A program made the translations under genes and the position numbers. Below the pieces are notes generated by a model. That model worked only from the letters and a program-made list of their open reading frames with translations, did not search any database and was not told the DNA's origin. Below are positions 33,392 to 38,730 of a stretch of DNA of 38,730 nt, one piece after another (position 1 is the stretch's first letter; each line of letters starts with the position of its first letter). Source of the stretch: Acidobacteriota bacterium (GTDB lineage Bacteria; Acidobacteriota; Vicinamibacteria; Vicinamibacterales; Vicinamibacteraceae); NCBI GenBank assembly GCA_020845575.1, contig JADLFL010000048.1, positions 1 through 38,730 of the forward strand, read 5' to 3'.

Positions 33392-33574
33392 AGAGGACCA
33401 TGTGCGAGCGGTTGTGGTGATGCGCGGGTCCTGTCGCCGGACAGCCCCACCCGTCCTCCTCGCCAAGTGCACTCGTACGGGAGAGGCTCGTCGGCACGGG
33501 CGGGGCGGCCCCGTCCGGCGCCACCCGCGCACACGTCGCTGCGCTCACGTGATGGGTGAGGTGGATTCGTACGG
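33392..33574 (+). other. 183-bp spacer between msrP and msrQ
   Basis: No convincing gene is seen. It contains a short GC-rich palindrome GGGGCGGCCCC (33507-33517) and two copies of the motif YTCGTACGG, the first near 33473 and the second just before the msrQ ATG. msrP and msrQ are usually adjacent, so this may hold a promoter, a leader, or a dispersed repeat. A 53-codon arginine-rich frame (33420-33581) was considered and rejected. Confidence 0.5.
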
Positions 33575-34207
33575 ATGCTGACTGCACGTCGTCTGAAGCC
33601 GCTGATCTGGATCGTCTGCCTCGCGCCGTTGGCGTGGCTGGTGTATCGGATGGTGTTCGGCGGGTTGAGCCCGAATCCGATCGACGACATCACCGACCAG
33701 ACGGGGCAGTGGGCGTTGCGCTGGTTGCTCGTGAGTCTGGCGGTGACGCCCATCCGGCGGCTGACCGGATGGAACGGGGTCGTGCAGTGGCGCCGACTGC
33801 TGGGGCTGTTCGCGTTCTTCTACGTCTGCCTGCACCTGGCGACCTACGTGGTGCTCGACCAGTTCTTCGACGTCAACGCCATCGCCGCCGACATCGCGAA
33901 GCGCCGCTACATCACGGTTGGCGTCGCCGGCTTCCTGCTTCTGCTGCCGCTGGCCATCACCTCGACGCAGGGCTGGATTGGCCGGCTCGGACGTCGCTGG
34001 CAGACCCTCCACAGACTCGTCTACGTCGCGGCCGTCTGCGGCGTGATCCACCTGCTCTGGATCGTCAAGGGCAACGACCTGCGCGAACCCGCGACTTACG
34101 CCGCGATCCTCGCCGCGCTGCTGGTCATCCGCGTGTTGCCGCGACGCCCCTACTTCGGGAAGTTGGCGATCAGCTTGGTCGCGATGATCTCGCCCATCCT
34201 GTCGTAA
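33575..34207 (+). CDS. msrQ: Heme-binding membrane subunit MsrQ
   Basis: MsrQ passes electrons from quinone to MsrP. The 210-residue ferric-reductase-type membrane protein has about six helices, with the heme-ligand style His residues in VCLHLATYVVLD, LHRLVYVAAVCGVIHLLW. The opening KPLIWIVCLAPLAWL and the block RRLTGWNGVVQWRRLLGLFAF are typical. Its last ~19 codons overlap, tail to tail, the SGNH gene on the other strand. Confidence 0.92.
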   Translation: MLTARRLKPLIWIVCLAPLAWLVYRMVFGGLSPNPIDDITDQTGQWALRWLLVSLAVTPIRRLTGWNGVVQWRRLLGLFAFFYVCLHLATYVVLDQFFDVNAIAADIAKRRYITVGVAGFLLLLPLAITSTQGWIGRLGRRWQTLHRLVYVAAVCGVIHLLWIVKGNDLREPATYAAILAALLVIRVLPRRPYFGKLAISLVAMISPILS

Positions 34208-36570
34208 CCCCACTGCGTGGGGTGCAGACCGTCAGGGCACATGTCGATGAGGACGAAGCGCTCGCGCCGGACCTGCTGTTCTTCGGCCAGCAGGTACGTC
34301 AGGTTTCCAAGTTGCTCGGCGGCCCACAGGTCCACGGCGGGCTCACCGGTGGCTTCGTTGATGCCATAGGAATCGAAGCGTGTGAGAAGCACGCGCAGGC
34401 CCTTCGCCTTGGCGTCCTGCGTGACGACGCGCAGCGAATCGCGCACTCGTTCCGGTGTACGCCCGTCGTTCAAATCGTTGACGCCCTCCAATACGACGAT
34501 CACGTCGTGGGGTGCCAGATAGTCGGCTGGACGCGGCTGTGCACCGTTGGGCGGCGGTTCGGCATAGAAGCAGTTGGGTAGCCCGGCCGTGCAGCGGGCC
34601 GCCCGTGTCTCGCCGTCAGGAACAATCGCTTCACCGGGCCAGCCGGCGTTGGTCACGAGTACGTACTGGCCGTACTGCGGTACCGCGCGCAACCCGTTTC
34701 TCAGCACGAGCGGGTACGGGCGGTCGACGTGCAAATCGACTTTCTGGCCGGCGACGATCTTGTTGGTCACGCCCCACGTGATGCTGTCGCCGAAGGCCAG
34801 GATGCTGAAGTAGCGCGTGAAGTTCGGCGCGTTCATGTAGCGGCCGTTGGTCAGGACCGCCACGGGCACGGGCCCGGCGTTTCCGTAACCACCTGCTTGC
34901 GTTCGTGCCGGCGTGGTGAACGTGATCTCCGTTGACGTGACCGATGAGGGCAGCACGCGCTGGCCCGCGAAGTACACCTCGGTGGTGCCGCCGAACCCGG
35001 AGCCGGTGATCGTCACCGACGTGCCTCCGGACAGCCTTCCTGACGTGGGCGCCATGCTCGTGAGGCTGACGGCGACAGGCTTGTTCGCGGGCGCCGTGAT
35101 GGCGCCGGTCCATGGCGTGCCGCCGTTGGCGTGGCCGCCCGTGAAGTCGTTCCAGTACATGGCGCGCTCGGCGACGAATGGCAGCGGCGAGTCGCCCACC
35201 GATTCGAGGAACGCGGCGAAGCGCCGGCCGTTCAACAGCGCGTAGTCCGGGTCTGCAGTGCCGCCCTGTACGACGGGCCAGATGTTGGTGCGCGTGTTGG
35301 CCGCCACTGGCACCGTGACGACGACGCCGCGCCCGTCTTCGGTGACGAAGGTGGCGCGCACCTGGATGGGCGACGCGTTCGGGTTCACCAGCAGGAAGAA
35401 GCTGTCGAACGTCGCGCCGGACGGATCGCCGCCCTGCCGTCCCTCGGCGAACGCCCACGTCGTCTGTGGCGCTTCGATCCCCGCGACAGCGTGGCCCTCC
35501 TTCCAGGGGAAGACCGGACGCGTGGGGTCGGTCGCGCTCGGCGTACCCCAGTACACGGCGCGCTCGGCGACGATGGGGATCGTGCTCTCGAGCTTCACGG
35601 AGAAGGACACGCCCGGCAGCAGGAGCGGACCATCCTCGCCATCGCGTTCCGCGTCGGTCCAGATGTTGAAGCGGCTCTTCTTGCCGACCGTGTACGTCTT
35701 CGTGATCGGCGTGCCGGCGTCGAGGTAGTACGTGGCCGTGACCTGCGCCGGCGTGTCGGCGTCGTTGCCGATCAGGATGAACGTCTCGAAGGCGATCGAG
35801 GGATTGCCGCCCGTGAACCCCTCGGCGAAGTACCACGTGGATTTCGGTTCCGCGATGCCGAGCTCGTCGTGCCCGCTTTTCAGCGAGTCGAAGTACATCG
35901 CGCGCTCGGCCACGATGGGACCCGTGGCCTCCACCACCGTGGAGAACCCCTCGCTGGCGAGTGGCTCCTCGGACGTCGGCCACAACGTCTCGCGGCCCCC
36001 TGGGGGGATCGCCCTGTTGACGGTGATGGTCGAACCGTTGCTGCGCAGGTATGTGACGTCGGCCGTGACGGGCGTCGTTCCGGGGTTGGCCAGGAGGATG
36101 AAGGTCTGGAAGATGCCGCCAGACCCTTCCGCGAGGACCCAGCGCGTGGCAGGTGCCGTGGTGCCACTCGCACTCGATCCGCCTCCATAGGGCACGGCAT
36201 CCTGTGGGAAGAACAGGCTACGCTCCACGATGATGTCGGCCGGCGTGTCGGTGCCCTTGATCACGGCGGAGACGCGGGCCGATGCGGCACCGTTCAGGCC
36301 GGGGAACGACTGCTTCAGGTTCACCGTGAGACGGCCGGTGGCCGGCAGCGTGAACGTGACGGGATTGGGACCCGTGAAGATGGCGTCGCTGCCGGGGAGC
36401 AACTGGACGCTCACGGTGAGCGCCGCGCCAGACGGATTCCCGACGAGGATGTCTTCATCGAAGATGGCGTTGCTGGCGCCTTCGGCCAGGAACCACGTAC
36501 TGGCGCTCTGTGCGAACGCATCAGTGCTGCAGCACAGCAGCATCACCAGGAGCAGGACACGCATGGGCAT
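34150..36570 (-). CDS. Secreted protein: four beta-repeats + IPT/TIG + SGNH/GDSL hydrolase
   Basis: The 806-residue protein has a signal peptide (about 1-20). Residues 24-123, 142-228, 244-342 and 370-473 are four copies of one domain, each opening (S/T)xWxxAEG, with an ILxxNP strand and closing VxERxxY/F. Residues about 500-585 form an IPT/TIG domain (PTSGRLSGGTSVTITGSGFGG). The C-terminal SGNH hydrolase has block I GDS (594-596, Ser 596), block II NAGWPGE, block III GVND (696-699) and block V DGLH (780-783). It is probably an extracellular or surface esterase; the substrate is unknown. Starts at 36570 and 36564 are both possible. Confidence 0.85.
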   Translation of the reverse strand: MPMRVLLLVMLLCCSTDAFAQSASTWFLAEGASNAIFDEDILVGNPSGAALTVSVQLLPGSDAIFTGPNPVTFTLPATGRLTVNLKQSFPGLNGAASARVSAVIKGTDTPADIIVERSLFFPQDAVPYGGGSSASGTTAPATRWVLAEGSGGIFQTFILLANPGTTPVTADVTYLRSNGSTITVNRAIPPGGRETLWPTSEEPLASEGFSTVVEATGPIVAERAMYFDSLKSGHDELGIAEPKSTWYFAEGFTGGNPSIAFETFILIGNDADTPAQVTATYYLDAGTPITKTYTVGKKSRFNIWTDAERDGEDGPLLLPGVSFSVKLESTIPIVAERAVYWGTPSATDPTRPVFPWKEGHAVAGIEAPQTTWAFAEGRQGGDPSGATFDSFFLLVNPNASPIQVRATFVTEDGRGVVVTVPVAANTRTNIWPVVQGGTADPDYALLNGRRFAAFLESVGDSPLPFVAERAMYWNDFTGGHANGGTPWTGAITAPANKPVAVSLTSMAPTSGRLSGGTSVTITGSGFGGTTEVYFAGQRVLPSSVTSTEITFTTPARTQAGGYGNAGPVPVAVLTNGRYMNAPNFTRYFSILAFGDSITWGVTNKIVAGQKVDLHVDRPYPLVLRNGLRAVPQYGQYVLVTNAGWPGEAIVPDGETRAARCTAGLPNCFYAEPPPNGAQPRPADYLAPHDVIVVLEGVNDLNDGRTPERVRDSLRVVTQDAKAKGLRVLLTRFDSYGINEATGEPAVDLWAAEQLGNLTYLLAEEQQVRRERFVLIDMCPDGLHPTQWGYDRMGEIIATKLIANFPK

Positions 36571-36659
36571 ACAGGTATCGACGGGTCAGGACGTCCCGAG
36601 CCCTTGAGCGTACCGCGCCTCACCGGACCGGAGCAACACGGCCGGGCACCGGACACCAG

Positions 36660-36687
36660 CATTCGTCATTCGACATTCGGCATTCGT
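36660..36687 (+). repeat. Heptad repeat (CATTCGn)x4 containing a stop codon
   Basis: CATTCGT CATTCGA CATTCGG CATTCGT: four contiguous units with a variable seventh base. The minus-strand gene ends within it: the codons for MPNVE and the TGA at 36666-36668 are repeat sequence, so the array has defined the C-terminus of the membrane glycosyltransferase. It belongs to the same type as 18782 and 25189. Confidence 0.8.
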
Positions 36688-38730
36688 CGCTCCCACATCT
36701 CGATCCGTGGATTGATCTTGTCGAGATTGGTCAGGCCGAGCTGCGTGTAGCGCGACAGGTAGGCGGGATGGGCCTGGAACGCCCACCACGGCACCGGCGC
36801 CTGCCACGCCGTGCGCAGCCCATATCCGAGTGTGCCGTCCTCGAGCGCGGTCCGCATCTGGAAGCCCGTCGGATCACGCGCGTCGTAGCGATTCATCCAG
36901 GCGCGATCGAAGACCAGCACGGCAGGGGTCCACTGCGCCACGTCCTCGGCCGACGCCTGGAGGTCCACGACGGGGAGGGTGTCGGTGCGCGGCAGGTACG
37001 TACGCGGCGAGAGGAGCCCGACGAGCTCGCGCCGGGCCGCAGCGCGATCGATGAGCACGCGCTCGGCCACGTAGCGCGAGTCACGCGTCATCAGGACGTT
37101 ACCTGTCAGCGCGTGTCCAGCGGTGTACGCGATCCCGAGTGCACCAAGTATCGCGACGGCCGGGCGCCATTGTCGCTCGCGCCAGAGTCGCAGGGCGAAC
37201 GGGCCGGCGAGCGCGGCGAGGAGCACCGCCACACCGAGGAGGAACCTGTCGTACGTGTAGCGGATGACGGGCAGGAACAGCCCGGCGTACGACAGGAGTG
37301 GCACGGCGACAGCCACGGCCAGGCCGCGACGTTCCCGCGTGGCCCACACGACGGCCGCCGCCGTCAGGACGAACAGCGGGATGCCGAACATGAACGAGAG
37401 CAGCTCGAACTCGAGCGCGAGCAGGCGCAGTTGTCCCGCAAGCGTCGCGGGCACCATCGGGGCATAGGTCCCCACGCGCGCGACCTCGATGTGTCGCGGG
37501 AGCGTCGTCCAGTCGAACGGCACGAGATAGATGGCCGCGAGCGTACCTGCGGCGACCAGTGCCGCCTGCGCCCACACGCGATCGAACAGCGCGGTACGCC
37601 ACGGTGTGTCCGCGGTATCCGTGACGGCCTGCCGCCGAAGCACGATGAGCCAGGCGGGCATCAACAGCAGGAATCCCGCGGCCTGATCCTTCGTGCCGAC
37701 GGCACAGGCGCCAAAGAACGCCGCGAGCCACACCAGCCGCGGCGACCACGACCGTGCCAGCGCGGCCACGCACGTACACGACGCCAGCGTCCAGTAGAGA
37801 TACGGCACGTCCACGTTGGCCGTCTTCGCGTAGTAGAGGAGCGTGCTGCACGACGCGGCGGCCGCGACCGCTGCAAGGCCTTCGCGGGCCGAGCCGTGCA
37901 GACGCACCATCAACGAGAGCCACGCGAGGCAGCCGGCCGCCATCAGGACCGTCACGGCACGCATCGACGCGTGCAGCACGAAGGTCCCCGGATACGCGCT
38001 CGCCACCCAGCCGTCTGCGGCCGATGCCGTCTCGATGATCGTCGGGAGGGGCGCCAGGATGTAGAAGTGCAGCGGCGGATAGATCGAGGCCCACGGCGCG
38101 ACGAAGCGTGCGGCGATGCCGTCGAGGAGCCGTTCCGGCGTGAGTTCGTCGGGCGCCCAGCCATCGACGTCGGCGGGCAGGCCCCAGCAGAGCCCCCACA
38201 CCATCGGCATGGCGGCGATGGCGAGCGCGAGGGCCAGGGCTGTCCCCGCACGCGGCAGACCGGCCAGGCGCTCGACTGTCCTGAACGCGCGTACGCCGAT
38301 CGCCAGGAGCAGCGCAAGGTAGGCCCCGCAGCCCGCGGCCGTCGTCAGCCACGGCAGCCAGTCGCGTAACCATCGACTGACGCGAACGCCGAGGGACGTG
38401 TCGCCCGTCGCGAAGAGACGACGCGTGGCGTCGAGACGACGCGACAGTCCGCCGGGCTGACCGATCCACGTGTCGAGGTATGCGTCGCCGCCGGCTTGCT
38501 CGTAGTCGATCCTGATGGCATGCCGGCCAGCGGTGATGTCGCGCACGCCGAAGCGCCACGTGCGCGGATGGAGTCCGCCGTTGTCGACCACGAGGTGCCC
38601 GTCGATCCACACCCGCGACCCATCGTCGGACGCAACGGAGAACAGATGCGGGCCGGATCGGGCGGCGAGGAAGGTGCCGGTCCACGTTACGCGGAACACG
38701 TCGCCCGGGACGAGCGCGCGCAACGATGTG
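36666..38730 (-). CDS. GT39-like membrane glycosyltransferase with N-terminal PA14-like domain (partial)
   Basis: The frame is open to the window edge, so the true start lies beyond 38730; a TTG at 38723 is probably not the start. The first ~110 residues resemble a PA14 domain (FSVASDDGSRVWIDGHLVVDN, GRHAIRIDYEQAGGDAYLDTWI). About ten or more membrane helices follow, with the PMT/ArnT-like loop WAPDELTPERL carrying acidic catalytic-type residues. A C-terminal domain with a Trp-rich end lies outside. Likely a lipid-linked sugar transferase acting at the outer face. The C-terminal residues are encoded by the heptad repeat. Confidence 0.8.
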   Translation of the reverse strand, partial: TSLRALVPGDVFRVTWTGTFLAARSGPHLFSVASDDGSRVWIDGHLVVDNGGLHPRTWRFGVRDITAGRHAIRIDYEQAGGDAYLDTWIGQPGGLSRRLDATRRLFATGDTSLGVRVSRWLRDWLPWLTTAAGCGAYLALLLAIGVRAFRTVERLAGLPRAGTALALALAIAAMPMVWGLCWGLPADVDGWAPDELTPERLLDGIAARFVAPWASIYPPLHFYILAPLPTIIETASAADGWVASAYPGTFVLHASMRAVTVLMAAGCLAWLSLMVRLHGSAREGLAAVAAAASCSTLLYYAKTANVDVPYLYWTLASCTCVAALARSWSPRLVWLAAFFGACAVGTKDQAAGFLLLMPAWLIVLRRQAVTDTADTPWRTALFDRVWAQAALVAAGTLAAIYLVPFDWTTLPRHIEVARVGTYAPMVPATLAGQLRLLALEFELLSFMFGIPLFVLTAAAVVWATRERRGLAVAVAVPLLSYAGLFLPVIRYTYDRFLLGVAVLLAALAGPFALRLWRERQWRPAVAILGALGIAYTAGHALTGNVLMTRDSRYVAERVLIDRAAARRELVGLLSPRTYLPRTDTLPVVDLQASAEDVAQWTPAVLVFDRAWMNRYDARDPTGFQMRTALEDGTLGYGLRTAWQAPVPWWAFQAHPAYLSRYTQLGLTNLDKINPRIEMWERRMPNVE

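Noticed and set aside
33465..33530. Riboswitch in the msrP-msrQ spacer
   Set aside because: GGGAGAGG-like start suggested a glycine riboswitch, but the conserved core of that class is not present.
33420..33581. 53-codon arginine-rich frame between msrP and msrQ
   Set aside because: No ribosome-binding site, no family resemblance, and it runs past the msrQ start; composition looks like random GC-rich sequence.
36510..38369. 619-codon plus-strand frame opposite the GT39-like gene
   Set aside because: Arg/Gly/His-rich shadow of the membrane glycosyltransferase, no ribosome-binding site or motif.

Overview
This is a high-GC, densely packed bacterial chromosomal segment with many 1-4 bp gene overlaps. 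The gene set suggests a Gram-negative, most likely an Acidobacteriota-type organism (Vicinamibacteria/Luteitalea-like). That placement is inference: it rests on the GC-rich coding style, an ETF-linked iron-sulfur/CCG membrane oxidoreductase, DUF4252 beside an ECF sigma factor, a bacterial SET protein, and heptad-type intergenic repeats. No rRNA, tRNA or CRISPR array was seen.

Region 1 (1-13475, plus strand) is housekeeping. The 3' end of miaA is followed by hfq, deoB, a dGTPase-like HD hydrolase, then DUF177 (YceD), rpmF, plsX, fabD, fabG, acpP and fabF. This is the classical L32/type II fatty-acid-synthesis order. It continues into etfB, etfA and a membrane-bound Fe-S/CCG oxidoreductase (a likely ETF:menaquinone oxidoreductase), a DUF374 lysophospholipid acyltransferase and a histone-deacetylase-like amidohydrolase. 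fabD carries an in-frame TAG 42 codons before the family's usual end, although the frame beyond it is intact and conserved.

Region 2 (13454-18740) holds a minus-strand Dus3-like tRNA-dihydrouridine synthase diverging from a STAS / HATPase / two-GAF-PP2C partner-switching operon. Next come a decayed IS3-family element (internal deletion, frameshift, no right inverted repeat found) and a minus-strand yajQ.

Region 3 (18820-25187, plus strand) contains a class III CoA-transferase, a SET-domain methyltransferase, a YqiA-like hydrolase, and an unusual lipoprotein fusing a penicillin-binding-like domain, a SpoIID domain and a HEVVH gluzincin-like domain. It ends with an ECF sigma factor, a membrane anti-sigma-like protein and a DUF4252 protein.

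Region 4 (25265-32326, minus strand) is a tightly overlapped four-gene operon, in transcription order: family 2 glycosyltransferase, DUF1175 (with a papain/NlpC-like Cys/His pattern), a 1563-residue thioester alpha-2-macroglobulin, and a six-helix membrane protein. Region 5 has plus-strand msrP and msrQ (periplasmic methionine sulfoxide repair). Facing them on the minus strand are a secreted four-repeat/TIG/SGNH hydrolase and a GT39-like membrane glycosyltransferase with an N-terminal PA14-like domain, cut by the window edge.

Across the window, several spacers carry short tandem arrays of a constant six-base core plus a variable seventh base (GTTGCCn, CATTCGn, nSGGCAA, AAGkCCn). One of these arrays supplies the stop codon of a gene. 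The most notable items are the fabD amber codon, the heptad repeat family, the triple-domain envelope protein and the A2M/DUF1175 operon.
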